The position numbers and the translations under genes are program-made. DNA of 64,000 bases from the NCBI GenBank assembly GCA_900618795.1, contig UYJD01000016.1:503937-567936 (forward strand). Direction: 5' to 3'. Of this stretch, positions 1 through 10,861 are shown piece by piece. Source of the stretch: Cyanodermella asteris. Its lineage: Eukaryota > Ascomycota > Lecanoromycetes > Ostropales > Stictidaceae. Each line of letters opens with the position of its first letter. Within the stretch, counting starts at the first letter, position 1. The notes below the pieces were generated by a model, which was given only the letters and a program-made list of their open reading frames with translations, did not search any database and was not told where the DNA came from.

Positions 1-584
1 TAGTGGTTAGCTTTCCGAGGCTGATCTGTGCGGCGGCTGATGTCGTTCGCAAAGACAGCTTCGGACGGGAACAGTAAACCACAATCTGAATTCACAGCAG
101 TGAACGTCAATTCTACTGATGAGCATACGTACATCAGATCGAACTCAGACAGCCATCTTCAATAGCGAACCAGTAGCAGCATTCGGGATTCTTCTCCGGC
201 TTAATGTTCTTGTCATCAAACGCAAGATGAAAATCAAAAGAAAATGGCTGGTTTCGCTCAACTGCGGCTGTACTACGGCCGATGTTGGAGAGAACTGGGT
301 GATATTCAACTCATTAGGTCATGACCTTTCTGGACAATGATGAGAGTCGACCTCTTTTCACGTCACGGGATGGAGCACGGCTGAATGAGTAGAATTAACC
401 TCTGATACCCTGAACAGAGGTCTTTTGCATAATTGGCTGATTCTAGCGTACTGCAACTTTGCGCAGATTATGCTCCAAACGCCGTGCTTGATGCTTATAA
501 GTACATGCATCCCGCCATATTCTTTCTGCCAGCTCGATGAATCGCTCTTGCTTCCAAGAATCCATGTTCTCGGACGACGGCAAG
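1..584. other. Left-edge stretch, no gene recognised
   Basis: Lies downstream of the vps35 stop codon. The only open frames are short and show no recognisable motif. One minus-strand frame (443-700) overlaps the last vps35 exon in another phase and is treated as a shadow. It probably holds the vps35 3' UTR. Confidence 0.5.
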
Positions 585-3312
585 TTACGACGGATTAGTG
601 ATGACATCCTCGTATTCCCGGGCAGAGATGACATCCAGTGTCCTTTGAAAGTGACGCTTCGGGGTCTCAAGAGCCGTATTATCCTCGTTACTGTGTACAT
701 TGCTGTGGATCAACTCGATCAAGCCGTTAATGTATTTGACGGTGACTTGTTCGTTTTGTTGGTCGAAGTAGTAAACATACTGCATGTTCGTTAGCCGTAC
801 GATTCAAGAAGTCAAGTGTTGATGACGACTTACTCTGTTCAGAACCTCGACAAATAACTCGACTGAAACGGCCGAGTCCATGCATGCATCAGCAACCCTC
901 AAAGCTCTTTGCAAACACTCAAGAACGCGCTTGCCATCACGGAACAGATCGCTATCTTCGTCCTCGCCACGGGCTCGGATTGGAGTCGGCCACCAGAGAT
1001 GGCTACAGAGATACACTGCTCTGCATTGATCTGGTTTCTTGAGCAGTTTGCTGCCATGCAAAGTGCATTTCGTGATGAGCGTATCGTAATTCTCCTTGCC
1101 GAAATTTCGCACCTGGTGCAGGGCGCCTGCAATGATACATACTGACTGGAACTGGGCGCGAGAATCGCTGATGGACTCTTCATAAATCGTGAAGGCTTGC
1201 GCAAAGAACTCGTACGAGACTTCTTCGAAGCCGCACTGATCCGCCACGGAACCACAATTGATAAAGAGGCGCAAGCAAAGATCAGCCGTGCCAGTTACAC
1301 GCGTGTATAAGGCAGAAATAAGGGTGTGCATGAACTTGTACAAAGCAGAGGACTGAGAAGACCAGTTGTCTTCAAAGTGCTCACGCTTCTTGTACGCGCG
1401 GGCCAATTTGAGTGCTAGGGTGAGAAAGGTGGGTGTGGTGTATTTGACGCGCTCATTGCCTTCTTTAAAAGCGTTGTATGCACGCTGTATGAGCTTGAAT
1501 TGTGTGTCGTTATCAGAGCCTCGGATCAAGTGGAGAATGCGCGCCAATTGCGTTTGTTCTTCGATTGTTTCATCGGTCTCCACATTCCGTCTTTGATTTG
1601 CAACAGCGGGATAGCCGCCAGATTGCTGCATGCCTTCTCGTATCAATACGCGAAGGATCTCAAGCACGCCATCGAGTTGCTCCGGGAATGTGATGTGAGT
1701 GGAATTTGTGAGAAGGCTTTTGGTGACTTCCGAGGCGACTGCTCGCCGAGTCGGATAGATCTGTGCATGGAGGAGGGGAACGAAATTTGGAAGGGCAAGC
1801 GCCGTGAAAAGAGAATGGTATGTTGAGATAGGGGCGAGGAGAAGGCTGAGTATGCTGGATTGTGTCTGAGGAGAGTGGAGATCGGCGCTGTTGGTGAACT
1901 GAGCAACTTTCTCATTTGCGAAGCTGAGTATTTGATCCATATAGTCCAAACGCTCTGGGTAAATCTTGAGCGCCAAGTTCGCCAGAGAGACCAGGAGTGC
2001 GACGGTATCTTGTATAGGTAGTCTCTGGGCCTGGACAAGATGCGTTACTTGCCCGTAGAAAACTTCGTAGAGCTTGACATCCTCGGGAATGCCCCGGTTG
2101 CGGCTCGACAACGGAGTGTCCGAGCTCTCCGCTGCAGCTGCGCCAGTTTTGGTAGTACCCGCTTGATCATGTTTCGAACTTTCGGCGCCGTTGGCCTCCT
2201 TGCCTTCCTCTTTCGATGTCTCATCGGAGGGTGCGGACGACGCTTGCTTATCTTTGTCGAGCTTCAGCTTCTCGAAGAGAGCGGCGGTTGCAGCTTCCTC
2301 AGAACTTTGCTTTTCTTCCGGTGATAGTTCTTCGGCTTCTCGTTCTGCATAAGCTGAAAGTCTGTTCATGAGGCCGATGACGATTCCCTTGATGTTGACG
2401 TGCGGATTTAGCCGGGCAATAGCCTGCAGGAGCTGGTCTAGTGTGTTGAGATGGAATTCATCGGGGAACACCTGAGTGATCACCTCCAGAAGGTATTCCT
2501 GTGCCAGAACATCTCTACACATTACAACCTGCTCAAGTAGAGGATGCAAGATGACCGTCTTGTATGCATCCAAACCCACGAGCTGACTCAGTCTGACCAG
2601 GTTGCTTCCTACGAGTAGCTGCAGCTCCTGCCGTTCGCGTGTGCGCTGCTCTCTTTCCCGCGAGTGTCCCTGATGCTGCAGACGAACCCACAGCTTGTTC
2701 ATTTCCACGAAGTTGGTGAGGATGAAGCTTATTGAGTCCGAGATGTTGCCCTCGGGTCCATCTCCAGTGCCGGTGGGAAGATTATCACGGGCCTCCCCAA
2801 GCAGATAGTATCTTGCAAACATCCCGCGCAGAGGATTCTGAATACCCCTCAGCATCTCCTGCATATCCTTCATGATTTCCTTGACCGGCGCATCTTCGAC
2901 GCCCATATACACTGTCCCGACAGTGATCATCAAGTACAGACGAGGTACGATGTTGCCTGCATACTGAACGAGCTCGTATAGGTCGGCGAGGTGATGTGTA
3001 GGGTGTTCTTCTCGAATGGCGACGGAGAGATGTTTCAATGCGTCGAAAACAGCCATATACAGCTCATAGTATGCTTTCGGTGACAGTGAACTGATTCGGA
3101 GCTCGCTACATAGACTCGACCTGCTCGGATTAGCGTCGTGGCACACAGTCCAGCAAAGTTTCCACAACGTACGCGGCTTTAACGGCATCGAGAAGCTTGC
3201 TCGGATTTTCTAGACATCTTCGCATATGATTCGTATGGGTGCGCACCGAGCCCAGGGTCTGCTCGATTAGCACGCCCTGGTCCTCAACGACCATGCCTCC
3301 ATTGGGATCCAT
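585..3312 (-). CDS. vps35: Vps35, retromer cargo-recognition subunit
   Basis: Core subunit of retromer, which recycles cargo receptors from endosomes to the Golgi on the cytosolic face of the endosome membrane. Three exons are visible: 3312-3173, 3120-834 and 779-585. The introns (3121-3172 and 780-833) have GTACGT and GTAAGT donors and CAG acceptors. The exons sum to 2622 nt, giving 873 aa, close to the usual fungal length. The family N-terminal block EDQ...MRRCLE precedes the first junction. SSLSPKAYYELYMAVFDALK follows it, and PRLYLM, the Vps26-binding motif of the family, is at residues 106-111. A low-complexity Lys/Ser/Ala insert lies at about 300-380, between the N-terminal part and the alpha-solenoid. 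The last exon encodes the conserved YVYYFDQQNE and PKRHFQRTL blocks. The start was set at the ATG nearest the conserved block; an in-frame ATG at 3435 is the alternative. It is divergent from the ATP synthase subunit h gene. Confidence 0.95.
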
Positions 3313-3711
3313 TGAGCTGGAGCTCCTGTGCCTGCGTGCGCGTTGCTCTGCCTTCTCGAGGCTCACTTGCGAGCTGACACCCGAGATTAGACGCAACACT
3401 TTGCTGGCGTGCAGGACATGCTCCAGTGGGAGCAATGGTTCGTCGCAGGGTGGTTATATGAAATGGGAATGAGTGGCATGTCCCGCATCTGAGCTGCCTG
3501 CTACTCTCGAGAGGCCGCTGATGCCAAGGCCGATGCGTCGCGCTCGCTGCGGTGCGGCCGACCGTTGCAGATTTGGTGGCCAAAAGCGTGCACTGCCAAG
3601 AACTTCGATTTGTTCTCGGCTGTAGCGCAGACGTCGCTCCCTGCTAACTTCGAGCTTCAAGTAACGACGACAACGGTTTACAGCTCTGGCAAAGCATTAC
3701 ACACAGCCATC
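3313..3711. promoter_or_regulatory. Shared intergenic region between vps35 and ATP synthase h
   Basis: About 400 nt between two divergent start codons, so it should carry both promoters and 5' UTRs. I see no clear TATA box or other named element. Short open frames here are shadows or uORF-sized. Confidence 0.4.
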
Positions 3712-4214
3712 ATGTGGTCTCGAACAATCACCGCCAGCGTGAGCACTATCTGTAGCTTTCAAGAAGTCTACTGACATCATCCCAGCGGTCAATGGCTGTT
3801 CGCGCTGCCAGGACCCAGACTCGCGCATTCTCCCGACCGGCCGCTCTCAAAGGTAGTGAAGGATTTCGACCTCCAGTACAGCGCACCTTCTGACCAGCAT
3901 GCAGCCGATATCGTACAGGATCTGTACTTGAAGGAATTGAAGAGCTACAAGGTCCCGCCAGTCAAGGCCAACGATGCCGAGGGTCACGTTTCCAAGTTCT
4001 CCATCCCAAAGGCTCCCGCATCTCCGGAAGAGGCCAACCTCGCGGCTGAGTTGAAGGACTACGAGACACAGACCGTTGATGTTGAAGGTCAGAGCGCCGA
4101 TGGTGCTCCGGCTGTCGAGGAGGACTGGTTCGTCGAGGTAAGCTATCTCCCTCATACTTGGCTGAAGATGTGCTGACGAGGATACAGGAGGAGGAGCCAG
4201 AGGCCAAGCATTGA
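3712..4214 (+). CDS. ATP14: Mitochondrial F1Fo ATP synthase subunit h
   Basis: Small peripheral-stalk subunit of mitochondrial ATP synthase, on the matrix side of the inner membrane. Four short exons are inferred: 3712-3738, 3786-3852, 3905-4137 and 4188-4214. The introns are 47, 52 and 50 nt. Joined length is 354 nt (117 aa) in one frame. The first 25 or so residues are rich in Arg, Ser and Ala with no acids, as expected of a mitochondrial presequence. Splicing 3852 to 3905 restores the family block KADIVQDLYLKELKSYK. This is followed by DAEGHVSKFSIPKAP and a C-terminus rich in Glu after EEDWF, the classic subunit h layout. If the first intron is not removed, translation could instead start at the ATG at 3792. 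The intron-dense structure explains why no single long frame covers the gene. Confidence 0.9.
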
Positions 4215-5749
4215 TTGCATAGAAAAAAGCTGGCGTGTACATTATGGCCTGTCCATTTGCTGTATAGAATGCACCGAGAAGCATTATCCTTGGATCTGGA
4301 TCACATCTGCTCCAACGCATACCTCTTTTATGTTCACTATCTGACTTGACTTGCAATGTTTGGTTCCAATATTGATAATGCGGCCGCCAATGATCGCATG
4401 CAAGCGGAAATATCGGGCGAATTCCAAGACTGGCTACTTCAAACCCAGTCTGATTCCGAGCACGCAGCTTATCGGCCGACAAGATGACCTCCAACCGATT
4501 CTTTACGAAAGCACCGAGCGAGGCCTGGGTCGCGACCCCTGCATAGCGAGCGGCGGTCAGGTTGCATGCGCCCTTTCTCTATTTGATCGACTAGGCCAAG
4601 ATGTCGCTTGCATGAGATATTCTGTAATATGCCACAACAGATTCAGACGGCGAGAAGCGTGCGCCTCGTTGATCCAGATCCCTAGCGAGCTACGCCAACG
4701 AGCTTCAGGAATGCTCGTCGCAGTGATGCCGCCGACTAAACTCCCAGCTATGCCAAGGTAAGATGGCACGGTCCATATTCGAAATCATCAGGGGCGACCT
4801 ACGTGACTCGCAGCAATGCCAAGATTTATAAGTAGGTGTGGCCCATTTCGCGGCCCATGAACAAGTCATTACAAGCCATCAATCTGACTTCCGACGATGC
4901 CAAGATTTATGAGTTATGTGTCCTTGTTGGAGACATTGACAGCCGTCCATAAGATCTATCGCAGCCAAGGAATCTTTTGATTCCGGTTGAAGGGCCACTT
5001 CACACAAGACCGCGACGCAAACACAGCTGCGAAAGCCGATGGGACCTCGCGGGAAGAATTGTCAACGAGTCGACTTGCTGCTAGGTTTAGGCGCACTAAC
5101 CTTCAAAGACTAAATGGCGGAAGAAATCGATGCGGCTCACGATAAAGTCGACCAAATCATGCTTTGTAATGAAATGGATTCTGGCCTGCTCATCCAGTAC
5201 AATAATCGTTGCACTTCTCAGGAAACATTACAGGTAACTTCAGTCCCAATCCTAATGATCATCCGGCACGCAGTTTCGAAGAAAGGCCTTCCCAAAGTGC
5301 TGGCCAGTTCAAAAGCTCGTTTTTCAGTCGTACGCATTGGCCGCTGTCATCTGCTCGTCGCCGAACTATCGCAAACCGGCCAGGGGTGACTATCAAAGGG
5401 GAGGAATCAAAACTTGATCAACCTGTCTGCCTATTGGGCTTTGTTGTCTCAATCCGACGCACGGATGAGCAAGGTGTCAGAGGAATCTGAATGACCGAAC
5501 TTGTTGGCTTGTGACGCTACTGGGCAGGAACTCGTTGTGAAGGTGATCATTCATATAGTACATTTCCGCGAATTTTGTCTCAGCAGCGAGCTGTTTCAGT
5601 GCTCTTTGAGTGTATACACGTGTCTCTTGTGTTGGAACTTTGCGCCGCCCAGCTCTATATCATCGCTCCCATGCCGTTGTATCCAAACCAGACTCGCCCA
5701 TGAGTTGCTGTCCCGAACGCCCGCGAGTCCCTAAAATATTGTACATTGT
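4215..5749. other. Intergenic, no gene recognised
   Basis: About 1.5 kb between the convergent 3' ends of the ATP synthase h gene and the carrier gene. Open frames up to 215 codons overlap one another on both strands and show no family signature, so none is called. The words atgccaagatttat and their flanks occur twice, about 80 nt apart (near 4816 and 4897). No tRNA-like structure was found. Confidence 0.4.
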
Positions 5750-6929
5750 TCAAAAATCAAGAGAGGTGCGCGCTGAAAGCAGCCGCATCACACCTTCATA
5801 CATGCCAAACATGATGGCTGTCGAAGGCACAGATCGCAGAACATGCGGTGTCAATCCGCCGTACAAAGCAACCATTCCCTCCTCCCGATACACGGTCTTA
5901 AACGTCTGTATAATCCCGGTGTATTTCAATCGCCCTTGGGCGTCCGGAGCTTGCCGTAGTCTTGTCCTCAGTACTTCGTGTGGGTATGTTATACAGGTAG
6001 CAAGTGCTTTTGATGCGCCTGCAACTCCGATAGTAGCTAGCGCATCCATGAACTGACCGAAACGGCCTTTGCTGACGATCCCAGCCTCCTGCTGCCGGGC
6101 CTTCCACCGTGCAAGCCACATCTTTCCTTGCTCGTACATCAGCCAGTGCAGAGTGCTTTCGCTCACACCCAGATAGCTGGCGGTCAATCCTCGATAGAAG
6201 CCCCTGATGCCTTCTGATCGAAAAACAAGTGCGGCGCAGTCGAGGCTGTTTTTGTGTTGTCGCAAAGCCTTCCCATCGCTTCCGATGCGATCTTTATCGA
6301 GCTGGAGTCTTGTTTTGATCACCCACAAGGGGTTGGTGGAAGTGCTGACTGCAACACCTGCAGTGGCTGCGGACATCATGTGAACCCATGCCGCCTCCTT
6401 GCCATCGTTAAATGTCGTGCTGATGAACTGTTTCGTGTTCCCATATGCGAAAAATTTGATTGCGCTCGCCGGCACGACGCCAGTCAAGGTAGGTCCGAGT
6501 CCTTTGAAGAGTGCACCAGTCCCCTCTACCCTCGGGATAGCGACAAGTATCTGTACCGTTTCTCTGAGGTGACCGTATGCGGAGCGAATGAGGGATGACG
6601 ATGCGGCGGCGTTGGTTGCTTTAGGGGAGATTATTTTAGAGCGATAGAAATCAGATTGGAGGCGAGTTCGGACGACATCAAGAGGAGAGGTAACAATAGC
6701 TGCAGTCATACCACCAACACTAGAACAAGTCAGCTCGCACGTATCAGCAGATCGAGGTGAGAATCACGCACCCGCCAGCAACAAAGTGCGCCCATGACTT
6801 CTGCTGGGGCACTGCCTGCTGAGTAGTGTTTGCGGCATCTTTGTAAAGGTCCGGCCTCGACTTGGGCGTTGAGCGTGTCTGACCGTCGCCCGCCAGCGTA
6901 GGCTTCTGTGTCGTGACCGTGGCAGCCAT
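5750..6929 (-). CDS. RIM2: Mitochondrial pyrimidine nucleotide carrier, Rim2 type
   Basis: SLC25-family carrier of the inner mitochondrial membrane. The Rim2 branch exchanges pyrimidine (deoxy)nucleotides to supply mitochondrial DNA and RNA synthesis. Two exons (6929-6772 and 6719-5750) are joined by a 52 nt intron with a GTGCGT donor and TAG acceptor. The joined frame is 1128 nt (375 aa), near the yeast protein's length. Three carrier signatures follow in order: SPLDVVRTRLQSD, NPLWVIKTRLQLD and YPHEVLRTRLRQ. The Trp in the second signature (PLWVIKTR) and the KSWAHFVAGGVGGM lead-in are typical of the Rim2 branch. The ATG at 6929 is the first in frame just before a polar, poorly conserved N-terminus. 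Family assignment to carriers is very secure; the exact substrate is inferred from the subfamily motifs. Confidence 0.9.
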
Positions 6930-7633
6930 GCACTGGTGGCAGTCGTGGGCTGCGAAGTGACGGATTCCCTGCTGGGGGCGAATCCAAAGCTTGGTGAAAT
7001 AATTGCAGCGTTCAGGAGGATATTCTATGTCATTGCTCCGACGGAGTTGTAGCCCGGGCATCTGGCCGAGAGAAGCTGAAGAGCCGCTCAAGGGCGCCTC
7101 CACTCCAGACTGAGGAAATAACTTCGAACCACCACCAACCCGGCTCTGCCTTGATGTTAAGCTGATGGCACAGCACTGAAATATCCGGCCGGTTGCATCG
7201 CGCCTCATAGCGGTGGAGCATTTGCATGATTGCTTGTCCTAGCGGGAATCAAGCAGACAAAAGACGCTATCTCGCAGGCTGCGCGATCGCGACCACGTCT
7301 TATCTGACGAGACACGCCCGGCTTGCTATTCTTGCCGTCGACATGATGAAAGCGTTGCCTCGTCGATATCGCATGCGCGCGGCTGATGCGTGTACGCTGT
7401 CTCGAGAGCCCGTAGCCCTTTGTTGTTGACAAGATTGTCGCTTTCGATGAAAGCCTATTGTTTGTCTTCGCACAATCCATGGTTGGAAATTGAACAATCA
7501 CTCTGTTCGAGCATCATGTGAACTACAAAAGGCTGTCTTGCAACTCTGTCGTTTTCGAAGATCAGTTGCTCTCCACAGCCCACACACGGCGCACAACTTC
7601 ATGTATCCTCACTCAGCGAATAGTCTTCGAACA
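6930..7633. other. Intergenic between divergent genes
   Basis: About 700 nt upstream of both the Rim2-type carrier (-) and a coiled-coil protein gene (+). It should contain both promoters. An in-frame ATG at 7601 could extend the plus-strand gene by 11 codons. No other gene or repeat is evident. Confidence 0.4.
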
Positions 7634-8167
7634 ATGTCAAATCAAATGCCCGCCGCACTGGTTGCCGGACCTACCCCATTCCCAGATTACGACATGGGCG
7701 AAGACTACGAGCATGCCATGAAGAGACTCTCGATTTCCAATGAGGAGACGAATCGTCTTTTCGTGGCCTTGAACCTTTCCGAGTTTCAAGTCGAAAGATT
7801 GCAGTGCCGTGTGCAATTTCTTGAAGCCGATATCGAATCGCTAAGCGACGAACATCGGCGAATGCACCAGCAGATGAATGATGATAAAGCTGAGATCGGG
7901 AGGTTGACATACGATGTCAGACGAGAGCAACAAAAGAGCCGCAAGTTGGAGCGTGCTCTGAAGGAATGTGCAGTGGATTACAAGCAAAGCAACTCCTCGA
8001 CCAGCAGCCTCAACAGCCTCAGCAGCATTCGCAGCAATGCCAGCAAATCGAGCAAAAACAGCAGTGCGAGCAGCGGCTCTAAACACCATTCGCTGTCTTT
8101 CTTCGCAACGATCCGGGACGAGGTCTCCAAGATGCGTCGCAGACTGTCTTTGTTTGCGCGAAAGTGA
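7634..8167 (+). CDS. Hypothetical coiled-coil protein with Ser-rich tail
   Basis: Not recognised. The frame encodes 177 aa from the ATG at 7634 (an ATG at 7601 is also in frame). The N-terminus is rich in Pro and Ala. Roughly residues 30-115 have the heptad-like pattern of a coiled coil, with many Glu, Gln, Arg and Leu. A stretch of about 45 residues is almost entirely Ser, Asn and Lys. The final 20 residues are basic (KMRRRLSLFARK). No signal peptide or membrane segment is seen. It precedes another coiled-coil gene on the same strand by about 0.8 kb, but I see no sequence similarity between them beyond composition. Confidence 0.6.
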   Translation: MSNQMPAALVAGPTPFPDYDMGEDYEHAMKRLSISNEETNRLFVALNLSEFQVERLQCRVQFLEADIESLSDEHRRMHQQMNDDKAEIGRLTYDVRREQQKSRKLERALKECAVDYKQSNSSTSSLNSLSSIRSNASKSSKNSSASSGSKHHSLSFFATIRDEVSKMRRRLSLFARK

Positions 8168-8992
8168 CTTCTGGTGCGAATTCCTGCAACCTACTAGCAA
8201 TGGACCATCAGCCTGCGAATTGCGCAGCGGGTTCATTAAGCCAGTTGATTCACGCATCCACATCCAGATCGACGAGCTATAAGCCTACATATGTTGTAGC
8301 AAGTTTGACGATTTCGGTGTGGGTTGGCTGTGATCATAGGACAAGAATGTGAGTCTTATCCAAACTAGCACGTCAAAATTCATCAATACTTTGCACTCAA
8401 TTTAGCACACCGTTGAGTCCCGTGTCCCTTTTCACTGAAGCTGTGCTAATCTGACCAATCTGACCAATTCGAAGTTCGCTACGCCCCAAATCTGCGGAGA
8501 CGCTCGTGCGAAGCGTGCTTACGGCGTTGTTCTTGGACAATTACCATTGTGCGAGTGACAAAAAAGCTTGTCGCAGTGGATTTCAAAGCAATACATCAAG
8601 CAGAGAGAACGTCACGCTCGAGGTCGTGACTGGCGTCCAAGCCGCTTTCATGGCCACGTTCACATGCGTTTGATGAATGGGCTGTGCTACATCCTCGCGT
8701 CACCGTTGCGGCTAAGGATAAGGGTAGGTGACTAGGACTGCCCTTCATTGAGTAACGTTTTGACAGCTCTCTTTTCACGTGGCCTACACCTCGTCTGTGC
8801 CAGTAATAAGCTATACCCCGGTACAGATATTTGAGCCGTTGTTAAGAACACTTTTCCCTGTGCACATCCAATTCAGGGCAATCGTATCTCTCGCGATCAC
8901 AACCCGACTTCGGCACAGAACATAGGCGCTGCACAGCTTATCATAAGAACAACTGACGAAACGAAACGCCCTGGCTCTGATCGCAGGTCAAG
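8168..8992. other. Intergenic, no gene recognised
   Basis: About 820 nt between two plus-strand coiled-coil genes. The motif ctgaccaat occurs twice in a row at about 8452-8469. Nothing else is evident; it presumably holds the promoter of the downstream gene. Confidence 0.35.
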
Positions 8993-10333
8993 ATGGCCTC
9001 TAAACATGTCACCGATCAAATTACTGCGGCAAATGGCTCTGAGCCGCGCTACGCTCCTCATCTTGTTCAAAGATACATTCACATGGCGAGAGACTTCGTC
9101 AACGATCATCTCAACCGGGCGCGCGAATCCACACCATCCGTCTTCGAGAATTTGACCGCCGACGAGGCCAAAGCCATTGCTGCTGCCTGCACTGCCGCCA
9201 ATGGCATCGGTGATCTCGAGGCGCCCGATGACAGCGCGTCTAATAAAGAGCTTGCTCAGTGCTTCAGACAGACCGTTGTAAAAGTAAAGTCGTTGGCTGA
9301 GAGAGTCGAGCAATATTTCGTCCAGCTAAAGGCTGTTATAGAACTGAGAGTGGTCGAAATTGCGGGCCTGATCCAAGAGCGCAATGAGCTTCAGGAAGAG
9401 ATCAAGAAATTGAAGAAGGATCTCGAAGCTGCTGAAGAACGCAGAAAGAAGAGACTGAACAATATTGCGCACCTCCGTCAAGAGCGTGATGTGCGGACGG
9501 GTCTAAACAAGAATTTGGAAAGGCATCTCGAAGCTGCTCAAGAAGCCCTTCGCCACGAGCGAGAAGTCAGTCAGAACCGATACTTGGAGCTTCAAGCAGA
9601 GCTGAGACAAGGCCTCGCATCGAGGGCGCCGATTCAGCAAGATGAGCCAGAGCATGCTCAGCCGGCCATCTCTCCGAAAGACTCCTCGACCCAAGACACC
9701 AAGATCAACGGCGCTTATAAGCAAGATGAAACAAAGCAATTCAAGGTTCCCAAAGCAGCGCCGCTCTTCCAAAACGTTCCCAAGGTCGAATCGATAGATC
9801 CCACGCAGGCCCTACCGAAGCATTCCGACGCGTACATGTTTGGTGGCCTCCGCAGCAACGACGAGTTGGCTCAGGCAGGAATGAAACTGTTCAAGGTCAA
9901 CACGCCAGGTCTTTTTGGCGAAGTCGCAACACCAAAGAACGTCCCTCTGCCGAACATGCCGGAGCAGGCCGCACCCAAGCAGCGCGCGCCAGTGAACCCA
10001 CAGCAGACTAAGCCCAAAGAAGTCCCTCAACCGAATGTACCAGAACATGCCACACAGAACCAGAATGCGCCGGCGGACCCACAGAACGCACAAGAAAAGC
10101 CCAAGAACGTCCCTCAGCCGACTATGCCACCGCAGGCCGCACCGAAGCAAAACGCGCCAGCGAAGGCACAGAAAGCACAAGCAACCGCACGGAGAGTGCT
10201 TCCTCTGGACCTGGCCAACAATGCGCGTCAAATGAGGAATCCCGATCTGCTCAATTTGGACCCGCAGGAACTCGCTGCAATCGACAAGGATTTGAAAGCA
10301 CGTAGGAATAAGAATGCCAAGAACGCTGACTGA
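8993..10333 (+). CDS. Hypothetical coiled-coil protein with Pro/Gln repeats
   Basis: Not recognised. Uninterrupted frame of 446 aa. Residues about 1-90 are of mixed composition. Residues about 95-205 are a strong coiled coil, rich in Glu, Leu, Lys and Arg with heptad spacing. The C-terminal half is low complexity and contains three tandem copies of a 27-29 residue unit beginning near residues 315, 342 and 371, each of the form K-N/E-VP-x-P-x-x-P followed by Ala, Gln and Asn. The last 45 residues are charged (DPQELAAIDKDLKARRN). The layout suggests a scaffolding or cytoskeletal linker protein, but that is inference from composition only. The repeat array is likely to vary in copy number between strains. 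Confidence 0.65.
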   Translation: MASKHVTDQITAANGSEPRYAPHLVQRYIHMARDFVNDHLNRARESTPSVFENLTADEAKAIAAACTAANGIGDLEAPDDSASNKELAQCFRQTVVKVKSLAERVEQYFVQLKAVIELRVVEIAGLIQERNELQEEIKKLKKDLEAAEERRKKRLNNIAHLRQERDVRTGLNKNLERHLEAAQEALRHEREVSQNRYLELQAELRQGLASRAPIQQDEPEHAQPAISPKDSSTQDTKINGAYKQDETKQFKVPKAAPLFQNVPKVESIDPTQALPKHSDAYMFGGLRSNDELAQAGMKLFKVNTPGLFGEVATPKNVPLPNMPEQAAPKQRAPVNPQQTKPKEVPQPNVPEHATQNQNAPADPQNAQEKPKNVPQPTMPPQAAPKQNAPAKAQKAQATARRVLPLDLANNARQMRNPDLLNLDPQELAAIDKDLKARRNKNAKNAD

Positions 10334-10861
10334 AGATTGGTGGTCGGCAGGCCGACGCTCAAGCCAGTTTGCAAGCCGTCAGGCTGGAAGAGGGAGGCTT
10401 AGCTATTGCACTGTGGGTGTGCTGTTGAGAGGAGTTGCGATGATGCAGCTCTTGGAATTCGTTCGGTAGGTTGCTGCAAATCATGCCAGATGCAGCACAG
10501 TGGAATGAAGAAGATGAAGGAAAGATGAAGTAACAGATACCGAGCCCATGAACCACATACCTGATAATACATTCGGACTAGACTATCAACATCTGAGCCC
10601 AAATCCCTGCTTCATGAATACTTTTTGAGACATGCGCGAACATAGGTAGGATGAGACTGAAAGCTGATACCGTATTGTGCTAATTTCTTCAATTCCTATC
10701 TCTATTATTGCCTTGCTTGAAACATCGCTCTAGAGACTCTGTTTGAGCTTGTGTGGAAACCAACAGCACCGACAAGACTCTTTTGCTTCGCGTTGTGATC
10801 GTGTCTGAGATATATTTCTGTCTGCTGCAACGCAAATCCTGGCTCGATAGCTTCCATCCGA
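10334..10861. other. Intergenic between convergent genes
   Basis: About 530 nt holding the 3' UTRs of a plus-strand and a minus-strand gene. No gene, repeat or RNA signal is evident. Confidence 0.4.

Noticed and set aside
443-700. 85-codon minus-strand frame overlapping the last vps35 exon
   Set aside because: It overlaps a well-conserved exon in another phase and no splice model joins it to vps35.
4351-4761. 136-codon plus-strand frame and its minus-strand overlaps
   Set aside because: Frames on both strands overlap fully, with no motif or coding bias favouring either.
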